A stretch of DNA of 64,000 nucleotides from Dipteris shenzhenensis (taxonomy: Eukaryota > Polypodiophyta > Polypodiopsida > Gleicheniales), in assembly GCA_047967505.1 (NCBI GenBank), contig CM106538.1; one strand, written 5' to 3'. Shown in pieces: positions 1 through 11,593 of the stretch. The translations under genes were made by a program, and so were the position numbers. How positions within the stretch are numbered: position 1 is the stretch's first letter; every line of letters starts with the position of its first letter. A model generated the notes under the pieces. That model saw only the letters and a program-made list of their open reading frames with translations, was not told the origin of the DNA and did no database searches.

Positions 1-462
1 AGACCTGTGTATTCTTGTGACTTGCGACTTGTGACCTGGGGACACTAGCCCAGTCATATAACTCGGTCACTTTCTCATCTCTCTTGTCTCTTCCCAATAT
101 GGGGATTGTTCACCAGTGTTAGGATTTTCTTATTTTGCTTATGTTGTGGAGTTCGCCGGTGATTGTCATTTAGCATAGTGCACTCGTACAGTGCACTCGT
201 ACGTCGTCGTTCACTGCAGTATAACATACGACACTCGCACACTACTGCACGGTGCGCTCTGCGCGATCCATTGCATTAGAGCATTGCAAAACTCATGCTT
301 CTCACGCCAGTGGCCTTTGGCCTCCGGTAACACCTCCGGAAGGATAGAAACCCCTCCCCTCAAACACAGCCATGGAGGTGTTTTGCCTCGCTTGAGGAGA
401 TCTTATTAACTGGCACAAGTTTGATAAGATGTGGGTCAGTGATTCACCACACCCAGGCTAGA
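1..462. other. Unassigned sequence at the left edge (inside PLAA intron 4)
   Basis: I see no protein similarity. A 13-bp direct repeat (agtgcactcgtac) occurs twice around 177-202, and the stretch resembles LTR or leader sequence only in a general way. Confidence 0.3.
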
Positions 463-718
463 GACATCATGGAGATTTTACTTGGGTGCCTAGAGGGACA
501 GCAATGTGAAATCTAGGATGCCATGTAGAGCTGGACGTCACATCAGAGTTGTTAGCACATGGCCTGTAGGCTAGTTAGGATCATCATGGAGACATCATGG
601 AGATTTTACTTGGGTGCCTAAAGGGACAACAGTGTGGAATCTAGCATGCCATGTAGAGCTGGACATCACGTCAGAGCTGTTAGCACTTAGCCCTGGTATG
701 GCCTTGTAGGCCAATTCG
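463..718. repeat. Two-copy tandem duplication, unit about 128 bp
   Basis: The block beginning gacatcatggagatttta occurs at 463 and again at 591. The two copies follow each other with scattered substitutions over about 100 bp. Confidence 0.8.
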
Positions 719-739
719 AACCAGTCAACCCTCAGGTTG

Positions 740-1934
740 ACTTCATTGGTCAACACTATATCCTCAAAGAATGGGGAAGGTGGATCATGCATAGACTCGA
801 GGGTCAAAAAATCCATCCTCTCATATCCGTAACTAGTGGTCCCTGTACAAGCTAAGCTTCACGGAAAGCTTGCTAGGCTAACCAGGTCCTTAATGTGTGT
901 AGCTATAAGAGATCCTCTCGGATAACCTGGTTAACCTCATGGTAGTTAATGTGGGGTCTCAATGCTATATTGAAAGGGGATAATATGTACATATGAAGCC
1001 CCAAGCTCTCAAACCATCTACTATGTGTTCCAACAGATCTGATCACCCTCAGCTGCCAAAGTCATGGTCCATGGACGAAGATACTACCATAGTAACCTAC
1101 ATCAACTTGAGATCAAGGAGCCATAATCCCTAACTTGGTAGAGGTATGTGATCTGCTCAAATGCTACATCAAGCTATAGTGGAGATGCCCCAAGCTCAGC
1201 TAGACCATCTAATGTGGGACTACCCGCTTACTACGAATCATCGGTTACAACAAGCAAACCTGAAACGCCCCCCCCCCACTCGGCCCCAATCTGCCTCTGA
1301 TGGGTTAGGCCCCCAGCAAGGACTGCCATACATGCCTCTTAAGAGGACCAAGGAGTCAAAAAGAAGAGACTTGGCCTGAGGATCCTGAAAAATCGGTGTG
1401 AAAGCTTTGCCATTGGAGTCTAGCAAGTGTGGGGTATCCCCTACTGAGTGGGGCTTATATGTGCAAGATGCCACATCCTCCACCAATAATCCATCCTACA
1501 TGAACTACTCTCTGTGCCATTGCGCTTGGGATGTGTTAAAGATCATGACTTTGCTTTTACCAAGGTCGACCTTCAAATCATGCGTCTCGCAAAAGGTATG
1601 GAGTGCATCCAAGGCCCTTTGCTAAAGATGAGAGTAAGACCACATGCTCTACATAGAGAAGGATCTGAATCACGGAGCCAATGAGAGAGCAGCCTGCCTC
1701 CCCTAATGTCCTAATGAAAGTCTCAAGATGTAGAGGCCAAACAAGGTTGGTGATAGCCGACAACACTATTTGACCCCCAATGGTGCTCACGATCTTCTCT
1801 GTCCACCTTGTGCTCATGATCTCCTCCTGCGCATCTTTAAAATTTGAGTGATTATGGAATGAACTAGAACCTAGAGAGCTCAGATTGATATCCAACAAAC
1901 GCTTGGTCAGTAGCCGAAAACCTAGCAAATGCAC
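740..1934 (-). pseudogene. LINE reverse-transcriptase C-terminal fragment
   Basis: Read on the minus strand, 1934-1600 gives an IQILLYVEHVVLLSS stretch, which corresponds to the RT catalytic box (normally YxDD; here the two Asp are lost). About 1410-1300 gives a FQDPQAKSLLFDSLV...GMYG...CWGP stretch, shared with the LINE pieces at 4140-4224 and 8300-8368. Around 910-740 it resembles the TWL...VKLSFYKD region seen at 7912. Stops and shifts are frequent, so this is a decayed non-LTR element of the same family as the other LINE pieces here. Confidence 0.65.
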
Positions 1935-2058
1935 ATATCCTGGTCAAAATCCTTAAAAACATAAGTGGTACTTATAATGTCAAAGTCCTCTAAGCTTTTG
2001 TATCTACCAGAGAGTAATGAATTAGATCATAAGCAAGGAATATAGAAAGATGAAGCTC

Positions 2059-2459
2059 TTTTGGACCTCGCGCTGCGCGCAGATCCTCGGTGGCACCTCC
2101 CTTTCGACTGCCCAGGTCATGACTGACATCTGGAGTGAGATTATACACACCCTCAGAGGCCAGTGGGACCAGATACAGGGAGACTCCCGGGCTGGCCGGG
2201 AGAAGCGGAGACGTTTCCTCCGTGATTGGGACACACAGGGCCTCTTCTTCGAGCATACTTCGCAGGGCCTTCAGTGGCGCTACTCACCACCTCTCTGGCT
2301 GTTCATTCACACTCGCCTGATCCCTCCGTGAGAGAGAGCTTTCCTTTTTTGTTTCCTTTTTGGGCTGCGTCCGATTTGTGAACGCAGCCCCGTCAGCTGC
2401 AAAGCTGACCTCATGTATCTTGTTTTCGAAGTAATATAATCAGCACTGTTTTTTCGGCA
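2059..2459 (+). mobile_element. 401-bp retro-insert, 5'-truncated non-LTR type, with 17-bp target-site duplication
   Basis: The 17 bases atagaaagatgaagctc stand at 2042-2058 and again at 2460-2476, exactly flanking this block. That is the signature of target-primed reverse transcription. The insert has a plus-strand open frame to 2331 (Trp/Arg-rich, family not recognised), then a T-rich stretch, two strong hairpins and a short AT-rich 3' end. It is probably the 3' end of a retroelement, truncated at 5'. Confidence 0.72.
2362..2409 (+). other. Two adjacent perfect hairpins in the 3' end of the 401-bp insert
   Basis: Stem 1 is GGGCTGCGT (2362-2370) with ACGCAGCCC (2382-2390), 9 bp, loop 11 nt. 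One base later, stem 2 is GTCAGCT (2392-2398) with AGCTGAC (2403-2409), 7 bp, closed by GCAA, a GNRA-type tetraloop. Both are perfect. They fit a structured 3' end recognised by a retroelement RT; that role is inferred. Confidence 0.6.
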
Positions 2460-2569
2460 ATAGAAAGATGAAGCTCATTATATATTTAGAATAGCTATTT
2501 TGCGACATATAAAGCTGTGGGTCACTCTTTGAGAACCACCTCAAAGAACAGAGAAGCAATCTAACCCTT

Positions 2570-3240
2570 GAATTCATCATAGGCCAGAGTTTGATGTAAC
2601 AAAAATGTGCCGAATGGATGAGATCGAGACAGAGAAGCACTTTCTATGTGTCTGCCCAGTCTACTGGATCCAAGGGTGATATCACTACATCTTTCAGGAG
2701 GGGCATGGATTCGGTCCACTTACACGGCTGATCCATTTTCCCAATCAGGTTTGTGTTGGGCTCTATCTGATTGACATGCAACGACAGAGAGATATAATGA
2801 TGCGACAGACCCGAGAGCAGGAGGGATTGATGCCACTTGCTACCGAGATTGACAGAGCACAGACACTTGTTACAAATTTCTATACATCTGAGTCACTTGC
2901 CGATGAGGTTGAGGGAGAGGAGCTTGATGAGGCAAGAGCATCACAGACTAGCAGTAGGAGTCCCCACCACGATGCTGCCACCAGAATAGAGGCACACACT
3001 CCATGTGTGACACAGAGAGGGACCGGAGCACGCACAATAGTAGTTCGGCCTATTTCAGCCCTCTTTAGAGGTGACCACCAGAGACGAGGCGTCACCCTTG
3101 ACGTAGCCCATCGGATCCAGAGATCGAGGAGACCACGCCCTCCACCGCACCTCGACAGAGAGAGATACGAGAGCTCCTCACATCTCATCAAAGAGCCACC
3201 AGGTTACCTGAATATATGGAACGTGGGCATGTACTAGGGA
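2570..3240 (+). pseudogene. LINE C-terminal Cys/His region and basic tail
   Basis: The plus strand gives an RMDEIETEKHFLCVCPVYW stretch, the zinc-knuckle-like C-terminus of a LINE ORF2, then a HGFGPLTRLIH...GLYLID segment and a long Arg/Ser-rich tail ending near 3237. The same order recurs at 26300-26890 and partly at 25330-25450. The first half has stops; the tail is open for about 150 codons. Confidence 0.6.
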
Positions 3241-3289
3241 CGTTATCTCTAAGCACCTGATACTCTTCTGAAATATTTTGCTACTCTAC

Positions 3290-3413
3290 TATTTTGCTCA
3301 CTAGCTTAGCACTTTAGCACTCAGCAAGGGCCTTAGTGATCCCTTCACTTCAGCCCCTAGTGGCTTGTATGAGTTACCTTTTGGTTTTGCACTTTCTCAT
3401 AGGCCCGCCTCCT
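3290..3413 (+). repeat. LINE 3' UTR copy
   Basis: The stretch from tagcactcagcaagggcc to ctcataggcccgcc is repeated at 25575-25705 and, more diverged, at 26905-27020. It ends in the shared terminal motif c(t/c)cataggcc, so it is the 3' end of the LINE family. Confidence 0.65.
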
Positions 3414-3419
3414 GCAGAC

Positions 3420-4224
3420 GTACATGACACATGTGGATTCGTATTCAGTTACCAGACACACGACCGATCTTCATTGCAGTATGTTACCTTCCCCCAGACA
3501 CATCATCCTATGCGCGAGAGGTCACCACTGACGGGCACAGCCCATATGAGACTATCCATGATGACATCACAGAGTAGGAGTGTCATTGAGGAGGCCAGAT
3601 CACGAAAGGAGAGGGTATATTGCTGCTTTGTGGATTTTCGCAAAGCCTTTGACACACTACCTTGAGCTCGTCTCATCACACGCCTACAGACACAGGGATT
3701 TGATCAGGAGATCATCTAGGCAGTCATGGCACTGTATGAGAGAGTCTCACGCCGAGTTCGGACAGACACAGGTTGGATAGATGAGATCTTGAGTACCATA
3801 GGGGTCAAGCAGGGTTGTCCCTTATCACCGACCCTGTTTGGCCTCTACGTCGATGAGCTTGAGACTTTCATGGGGGTGTTCGGAGGCACTCTTGTCGTCC
3901 ACACCCGAGGGGCTCTAGCGACACTTGGATGCACTGCAGGCTTTTTATTTATCCCATGATTTGGAGGTCAACCTTAGCAGAAGCAGTTTACTTTTACTTT
4001 CGGTGGGTCACCAGTTGAGATCGTATCCTCATACACTTACTTGGGGGTCATCTTCTCCGGCCCGATCTTCACCATGAGACCAGCGATGCAGGCCAGACTG
4101 AGTAGGGGATACGCCTCACTGGCTCGGCTAGAGAGACAATGCTTCCACTCCCACTTCCAAAACCCTCGGACCAAGGCTCTTCTCTTCGAATCGTTGGTCC
4201 GACCAACCGGTATGTACAGCAGAC
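3420..4224 (+). pseudogene. LINE reverse transcriptase domain, cut at its right end by an inversion breakpoint
   Basis: In one frame from 3336 the plus strand shows CCFVDFRKAFDTLP, then GVKQGCPLSPTLFGLYVDEL, both classic LINE RT boxes. The frame is interrupted by TGA (3663-3665) and TAG (3717-3719). After a frame change near 3960 it gives SSYTYLGVIFSG and PRTKALLFESLVRPTGMY. The YxDD box between them is missing, so there is an internal deletion. Similarity stops at about 4224, where copia sequence begins; the continuation is found reversed at 8368-7135. Confidence 0.75.
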
Positions 4225-6344
4225 CTTCTCATATGGTGTGAGCATATGAATGCCAGCAGTAGGAGTGCGATTCAGCACATACACTGCAGTTGCAAGTGCT
4301 TCTGCCCAATAATAATCAGGTAAGTTCTTTTCATTCAACATGGCTCTACCACACAAACCAATCACTCCATTCTTACGTTCAGCCACTCCATTCTGCTGTG
4401 GTGTATATGGGCATGTAAGCTCCTGTCTAATCCCATAATAGGCCAAGAAGTCATCAAATTCATTTGACAGATATTCACCTCCATTATTTAATCTCAAGCA
4501 TGTGATATATGACCCAAACTCCTTTTCAACATGTTGCTTGAAATGCTTGAAGGCAAGCAGGATCTCATCCTTATGTTTCAAAAAATACAGTCATGTATAC
4601 CGGCTGAAATCATCAATAAATGTGACATAATATGATGAACCTCCCATCGAGGTAGTCTGAGCTGGACCCCAGACATTAGAGTGAATCAACTGCAAAGGTC
4701 TACTACTCTCCCACAGATGCTTCGTGAATGGCAACCTTGATTGTTTTCCAAACTGGCATGCAGGACAAACATGTTCTAAAGCAGTATACTTGAACTTTGG
4801 TAGGCCAACAACAATGCCTTTATGTTGCATATTTTCAGCTTCTAAACATTAATATGACCAATGCGTTGGTGCCAAATTTCCAAATCAAAGACAACACCCG
4901 TACCATGGGTAAACATGGCAGCCTTTAGTTCTGGCATGCCTGCATCTAAAGTAAACATTCTTCCTTGCCTTTTCCCTTTCGCAATTAACTTGCAGCCATT
5001 ACCAAACTCCTCAATGAAGCATCCATCCTTATTAAACCGGACTTGCAAGTTCTGCTCAACCATTTGTCCAACAGACAACAAGTTCTTGGTGATCGAAGAC
5101 GCATGCAACACTTCACGCAGCTTCTTGGTTTGACCATCATGCATTACCAAAGGCACAACACCCTTGTGTGTAATGTCATGCTGTGTATCATCTCCTGTGC
5201 AAACATAACCATGCACACCAGGAGTCAACTCATCAAAGCACTCTCCATGTGGTGTCATGTGATTAGATGCTCGTGAATCAATATACCATATATCATCCAA
5301 GCCACCATCAGTAGGCTTATGATCCTATACATGTGTCATAGAAAATAGCTGATCTGAGGATGTCTCATGTGCATGACTAGAAGAGGCAAAATGACCATGC
5401 TGATTTGCCTTTCCTCTTTAATTTGCTTGCTTCTTAAAACAGTCTCTGGCAATATGGCCGACCTTGCCATAGTAATGACATGTCTTATCACTATTAGGAT
5501 TATGCACTGTTTGTTGTGGTTGCTACCAAGTACCTCTACCATGAGAAGCACCTCTCCCCCTATCTCTAAAGGCTCCACCTCCTCTCTGAGGTGACTGACT
5601 AGGGGTTTTAGGGACATGCCTGCCATCAACTCCACCACGAAATGAACCTCTGTGTCATCCACCACGGCCTCTCTGATCAGAGTAGAACACTACATCACTA
5701 TTCCTTGAGCTACTGCCATTGGTATTTAGCCCAAGCTTCACTTCCTCATGGATCAAAAGAGCAACTAGCTCATTGAAATCCGGCATATTTTGCCTCACAG
5801 AAATAGAAGTGTCAAAAGACTTATATTTAGGACGAAGTCCATTCAAAGTGACTGCAACCATGTCATCATCATCCACAGAAGCATCAATAGAAGCTAATTG
5901 ATTAGCTATGGTTTTGATTTCAGTCACGTACTCTTGTATTATTCTATCCTGCCTTGACATATTGTTGAACTTTTGCTTCAGCTGAATTTTCCTGGCACTT
6001 GTAGTTGTGCCATAATATCTTGTCAAGATATCCCATGCATTCTTGGGAGACTTGCACTTCAGAATTTGCATAACTGTGGCATCTGAAATAGATATTGAAA
6101 ACCACTGAAGTACCCTCCGTGCTTTTTCCAGCCAAGCTTTATGATTCTCAACTTGTTCTGCAGTAGCATTTCTTTCTGGCAAATTAGGCTCTTTCTCATC
6201 ACCTGTAACCAAATCCCAATAGCCTTTTCCAGTCAGGAAATTTTCCATCCGAAACTTCCAAATGACATAATTATTTTGATCCAACTTCTCTCCAATAATC
6301 TGTGTAATGTTATCACTGCAACTAGCATTAGCCATGGTTTCCAA
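4225..6344 (-). pseudogene. copia-1, 5' half: gag, protease, integrase up to the breakpoint
   Basis: Gag starts at the ATG in METMANASC (about 6340-6332). It has a UBN2-type Gag domain, an RGG-rich stretch, and a zinc knuckle read as CHYYGKVGHIARDC (second Cys changed). The protease shows WYIDSRASNHMT, where DSG is expected. The GAG-pre-integrase HQRIGHINV follows. The integrase has HSNVWGP and LRLNNGGEY where family members have Asp, while the Glu in GVAERKN is kept, so the D,D,E triad is broken twice. Stops are scattered (near 5655, 5520, 4842, 4590). No LTR or primer-binding site was found upstream of gag. Confidence 0.8.
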
Positions 6345-7100
6345 CAGCAGATTTCTGTAACTTTTTGCTGTTTTGCATAGTCAATAACTTTCGCACGTTA
6401 CCTCAGTTGCAAAAACTATCAACTAACAAATTGTAGCGAATCCACAGGTCTACAACTTTCCAGTTTAGTGCAGGTCCAAATTCTGTAAGGTTTCACTGTT
6501 ATTTGCTCCTAAAAACAGGCACCTACACACTTTTGACAGCAGTCCGGAAACTTCCAGTTACTAGTTCAATGGATCAATCGGACTCAAAATGCCACTTTGC
6601 TACTATCACTGGCAAGGCATAGCATCTGTCAAGCTACTTGACATTAACATCCAACCATTGGGCATCCAAATACCATCACATATATTCATGAACATTGCAA
6701 TATCATACCTGCAACTGCATCTAACAATTTGACGATAAGTTGTAAACTGAGACTTTTTCTGATTTTCCCAAGCTCATAACTTTTGACAGTAAATCCAAAT
6801 GAACTTGCTTCCAAAAGCAAAGTCGGAGCTTGTATACTTGCCTCTAACTTGTCAGTTCAGACCAGCATCCAAATCCATACAGTTTGAGAAATAAACAGTC
6901 CGGAAAATGACAATTTGATCACTTTTGAACAAAAAAAACTACAGCAGCACTTTTTGTGTTTGGAGGAACACGGGAGTCCTGGTAGCTCACAGAGAGACTA
7001 AGACTCCACAAAAATGATGTATGAGGATGTAGCAAACCTTTGGGGTGCTGGAAAAAGGAAGAAAGCAAAATAGGGGGATGAGTACAATATGCCAATGCAA
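6345..7100 (-). other. Leader region of copia-1, unassigned
   Basis: AT-rich sequence without ORFs between gag and the LINE tail. I searched it for the copia-1 LTR start (tgttgggaatc) and for a TGGTATCAGAGC-type primer-binding site and found neither, so the 5' LTR is lost or too diverged. Confidence 0.4.
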
Positions 7101-7104
7101 AGAT

Positions 7105-7105
<1 letters not shown>

Positions 7106-7141
<36 letters not shown>

Positions 7142-7175
7142 ATTAGAGTCTTCGGAATACCGATGGGTCTATGAG
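7106..7175 (-). repeat. (GA)n tract joined to a LINE 3' terminus
   Basis: About 14 GA units at 7107-7135 adjoin sequence whose reverse complement reads CTCATAGACCCATCGG, matching the terminal motif at 22056, 25690, 26039 and 39915. The LINE therefore ends in a TC-rich tail here. Confidence 0.6.
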
Positions 7176-8368
7176 ACTGAAAGAAAACATGATACAAATC
7201 ACAGTAAGGGTGGAGCTACTGAAACGAGCATCATGACCTATGCTGAATCCTAAGTCTGATCATACATAATTAAATACATCTAGATGTAACAATGAAAAGA
7301 AAAGGACTAGAGCCGGTGATGGGACGTTGGTGCCCGTCAAGGGGTGCCGTGCGTCTCGGTCTCCTGGACGAGGCTCGACGCAAGACCAGAGCCACCGTGA
7401 CTCCCGTGGGACGTATCCCGGGTCTAAACAATGATGGGAGGTCCCCCAGAGTGATATGTGTGTCCCCTCGATGTCTCGTGTGTCGTGCTACGGTCGTCGG
7501 GTCGGGGTCTCTGTCACATCTGTGGCTAGAGACTGGACGATCAATGTCACTCGATAGAAAGAACTCTGTGATCCTGCTCTAAGAGGAGCCCGGAGCCATC
7601 TCTGAAGAGGCAGTGGTAGCGACCTCGGATCTCGTAGTATACTGGGCACCTGAAAATAAAATGCTCCTCCGACTCAACCTCCTGATAGTCGCACAATATG
7701 CATAAGCGATGCTCCCTAGGAATCCCCTTTGCTCTGCCGCTCTCTATGCGGAGGCGGTGTGATGATACCCGAAACTGTCCGATGGAGATCCGTAGTGAGT
7801 GAGGCATATGGAGCTCAGTGTACCCCGATGGTGTGATGAATCCCTCCTCCGAAATACGAAGATAATAATCTTTGTAGAAACTCAGCTTCACTGGAAGCTC
7901 CCTCGGCTCCAACCAGGTCCTAAAGGTGTATAGCTGTAGGAGATCCTCTCAAATGACCTGGTTGGTGTGTGGCCCGATCGAGATGGTGGGTGGGAGTACC
8001 GGAGGGGCATCTAAACTGTACTAAAAAGGAGGTATCCTATCGATGTGGAACCCTAGTCTCACAAACCATCTGTGAGTCCGTGCATATGAGCATCGCTCGT
8101 CTCCCTCTACTGCCAACCTCACAGAGGAATCAAGAGCCAACCATGGCAACCTCTGTCTCCCTGATGTGCAGTCCCCATATGATCTAACCCGGTGTAGATA
8201 TGTGATGGTCTAAAAGGCTGCATCTAGCTAGCGTGGAGAAGCACCAAACTCGGCTTGAATGATGTGATGTGGTACAGACGGTTTCCCCCGGATCATCCGT
8301 GAGAGCATGAGGATCTGCAGGCGCTCCACCTGTGTCCACTCTATCTCTAACATGTCAGGCCCCCAAAA
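7176..8368 (-). pseudogene. LINE C-terminal half (inside the inverted segment)
   Basis: On the minus strand, 8368-8265 reads WGPDMLEIEWTQVERLQ followed by a MLSRMIRGKPSVPHH stretch. Position 7912-7547 is open for 121 codons and holds a KLSFYKDYYLRISEEGFITP stretch and the Cys/His region CILCDYQEVESEEHFIFRC. The interval 7546-7176 is non-coding 3' UTR. It is the continuation of the RT fragment at 3420-4224. Confidence 0.75.
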
Positions 8369-8370
8369 AA

Positions 8371-10592
8371 TATATCGACAGAAGCCTGATGTCAATCATT
8401 TAAAAGTGTTTGGTAGCTTGGCATATGTGCATATACCAGATGAAAAGAGACGGAAGTCGGATCCCAAAGCTGAAAGATGTGTGTTTATTGGCTATGCACA
8501 GAACCGGAAGGGTTACAAATGCTACAACCCATCGACCAAGAAGACTATGGTGAGTCGGGATGTTGTTTTTGATGAGCTGGAATCGTGGTATGGCAAGCCG
8601 AAAGTGGATGTTCCAAATGATGCATCTACAGGTCATGCATATGATAAAAATCAGCAAATTAGTACATCCATATCTGGGCCTACATCTACTAGTTCTACTA
8701 CAGTGAATCCTTGGTCTGGCTAGTTACACAATTCCACTGACACTGCTATGTCAATGAGGGGGAGAGATAAAGGGAAAGCCAAGTTTGTTGAGGTGCTTTC
8801 ACCAGCTGAAAATGATGTCCCTGGGCCATCAAATTGTGGCTATGATTCGTCATGTAGTGACAGTTTGGATAGTGAGCTAGGTATACCATCTGTGTCTACA
8901 CCTAGAGTCAAGGGAAGCAGGTACATACCTCCTCATGAACGAGGAGAGTCAAGCACTCCAGTGAAAAGGTCACAGAGAGTCAGGTATCTTGTTGACAGGT
9001 TAACTTATAGTGGTTATGCTACTCGGCATTATGCATGTATGACAAAAGTTATGGGACATACTGAGCCAACTATCTTTGGTGAGGCTGTGCAACATGGTCA
9101 TTGGCAGAATGCCATGGATGAGGAGATGGATGCCCTTGCCACTAATCAGACTTGGGATTTGGTGGAGTTGCCTGAAAACAAGAATCCTATCGGTTGCAAA
9201 TGGGTATACAAAGTAAAATGCAAGTCTCATGGATCAGTGGAAAGGTATAAAGCAAGGCTGGTTGCCAAAGGGTATGCACAACAGTATGGGCTAGATTATG
9301 AGGAAACTTTCAGCCTGTTGCCAAGATGGCAACTGTGAGAATTGTCATAGCATTCGCTGCTGCAAATGGCTGAAAATTGCAGCAAATGGATGTCAAGAAT
9401 GCTTTCCTAAATGGTGACTTGCTGGAGGAAGTCTATATGGTTCCGCCCGAGGGTTATGTGCACCCTGACTATCCCAACTACGTTTGCAGGTTGAAGAAAG
9501 CTCTCTATGGGCTGAAGCAAGCACCTAGAGCATGGAATGAAAGGATCAGTAGATACCTACATGAGCTTGGTTTTGCAGTTGGGAAGGCTGATCATTCACT
9601 GTTCACAAAGAAGACAATTGTTGGATATGTTGTGATTGTGATTTATGTTGATGATCTGATTCTGACTAGTAGTGATGATGATGGCATTGGTGAAATTAAG
9701 AGCCACCTGAAAATGGAGGTTGATATGAAGGATCTAGGGGACTTGAAGTTCTTTCTTGGCATAAAGGTGTTGAGAACACCAGATGGCATTTGGCTTATGC
9801 AGAGGCAGTATGCCTTCAATATGCTGGAGAAGTCTGGCATGAAGGATTGCAAACCAATGGATATCCCCTTGGATCAAAACTTGAAGATTATGGTGGATTC
9901 TGGAGCTGAGATTGAGGACATTACCATGTACAGACAGATGGTTGGCAGTTTGATATATTTGACAATCACTAGGCCTGATTTGGCATATGTTGTGGGACTC
10001 ATTAGTCAGTTTATGCAGAAGCCACGGAAGCCTCACTTGGATGCAGTGAGGAGGATTATGCGCTATGTCAAGGCAACATATCAGTACGGACTCTTTTATG
10101 AGTATGGAAAGGATACAGAACTAGTTTGATACACAGATGCAGATTGGGCAGGATGTGCCTATGAGAGGAGATCCACCAGTGGTTATGCATTCAGCCTTGG
10201 TAGTGCAGTGGTGAGTTGGAGTAGTAAAAAGCAACCCACAGTGGCATTGTCTAGTATAGAAGCAAAGTACAAAGGTGCAACATTGGCTACATGTGAGATT
10301 GCTTGGCTTCAAAAGCTTTTGCAGGATTTGGGACTGCATGTGGAAAAACTAGTCAAGACTTTATTGTGATAACATGAGTAGCGTGCAGTTGGCAAGTAAT
10401 CCGGTTTATCATGCTAGAACTAAGCATATTGAGGTACACTACCATTTCATCAGAGAGATGGTGTTATCAAAGAACATTGATCTCATATATGTGAAGACTG
10501 AAGATCAGGTTGCAGATATCTTTACCAAGTCATTGGGTAGAGATCAGTTTACATACTTTAGAGAGCTACTTGGTGTTATGCTCCCTACTTGA
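8371..10592 (+). pseudogene. copia-1, 3' half: integrase C-terminus, reverse transcriptase, RNase H
   Basis: The order is [22 protein letters not shown] core ([52 protein letters not shown] at about 9646-9672), then RNase H ([25 protein letters not shown]) ending at the stop at 10590-10592. Lesions are TAG at 8721, a frameshift near 9313, TGA at 9371 and 10127, and a frameshift near 10350. The YVDD box is intact. PPT and 3' LTR follow directly. Confidence 0.85.
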
Positions 10593-10605
10593 GCTTGAGG
10601 GGGAG

Positions 10606-10911
10606 TGTTGGGAATCAAGCTCTCGGTTATTGTTCCTGTTGTGTGAGTAGGTGAATAAGGTGAGTCACACTGACTCAACCATAGTTAGTTCTTATCTACT
10701 ATGTATGGGTGTGACCTTAGTAGTGTTCAATAGTATTGTGTAGGTGAATATGAGTTGATGGTGGAGGAGACTGTTGCTCCGTCCTGGTTGCTTCCTATAT
10801 CTCTCTTCTTGTTTTTTTTAATAGGATTTGAAATTAACATTGTGTGAATCCTGGGCAACCATTGTTAATAGGATTTGAAATTAACATTGTGTGAATCCTG
10901 GGCAACCATTG
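10606..10911 (+). mobile_element. copia-1 3' LTR (start clear, end not)
   Basis: The purine tract ttgagggggag (10594-10604) precedes tgttgggaatcaagc, which begins the LTR at 10606. No CA end with a second LTR for comparison is present, so the right border is open; similarity to other parts of the window is lost after about 10911. Confidence 0.6.
10818..10911. repeat. 47-bp tandem duplication
   Basis: The unit around taataggatttgaaatta occurs at 10818-10864 and 10865-10911, identical or nearly so. Confidence 0.9.
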
Positions 10912-11524
10912 TGGGGAGTATGGGTTGTAGCAAGCAATCTCCACCTCTGTTTTGTAAGAAATACCACTAGTAGTTATCATAGTACCGGCAGCATTAGAAC
11001 TTTTGCTAGTCTCTACTCAGTACCAAAAGTATTCTCCTAGTTTTCAAGTAATTGTTACCATGATGCATTTATGCATAATTGCATCCGTCATTGTGTGAAA
11101 AAGATGTTCACGCACATGGATTACATAATTATGCCAATATACAATCCCGGTTAAGCATGGGATGGTCTGTAACTGTCATTACAAATTCTTAGGAGGGGGG
11201 AGGGGAGGGGCAAGGGAGATACAACTCAGCATTTTTTATGTTCCTACTTTGGCCTTTGATTTTTCTTTATAGAGTTGTTATAAGCTAGCATACTCCTATA
11301 GCATTGCTTCAAATGACAATGCATAGTATGTTTGGCATGTCGACATGCACATTCATATGCCACACTTTTGATTGGTTGAAAATTTAATATTGTATCAATG
11401 TTAACTCTATGTAGTCACCCTATTTTTCACCAAATTCTGTTTGTATTTGCTTGGCTCAGTATTTGCACCATGTTTCTGAACATTTGAGTCGAGGAATATT
11501 AAATATGATGTTGCTCATACATAC

Positions 11525-11593
11525 CAGAATGCCCTGAAAAGGTCCGCAAACAATTTGACCCCCTCCACACCTTGAGAGTGCAATCACTTGAAC
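11525..11593 (-). CDS. PLAA: PLAA exon 4 (WD40 blade 4)
   Basis: The acceptor reads CTTTCAG at 11600-11594. The exon is 69 nt: two bases finishing Gly, 22 codons ([22 protein letters not shown]) and one base of the next codon. The donor GTATGT is at 11524-11519. The next expected piece (blade 5, beginning around a DTVRGL-like sequence) was not found between 1 and 11518. Confidence 0.87.

Larger units (their letters stand above)
4225..8368. other. Inferred 4.1-kb inverted segment
   Basis: The left breakpoint separates plus-strand LINE (ending ...RPTGMYS) from minus-strand copia integrase (ending ...LTPYEKV). The right breakpoint separates minus-strand LINE (beginning WGPDMLEIEWTQVERLQ) from plus-strand copia integrase (beginning QKPDVNHLKVFGS). 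Turning the segment round makes both elements continuous with only a few bases missing. Confidence 0.78.

Noticed and set aside
1-11518. Exon 5 of PLAA
   Set aside because: I looked for blade 5 (DTVRGL...) on the minus strand and found nothing; it probably lies outside the window.
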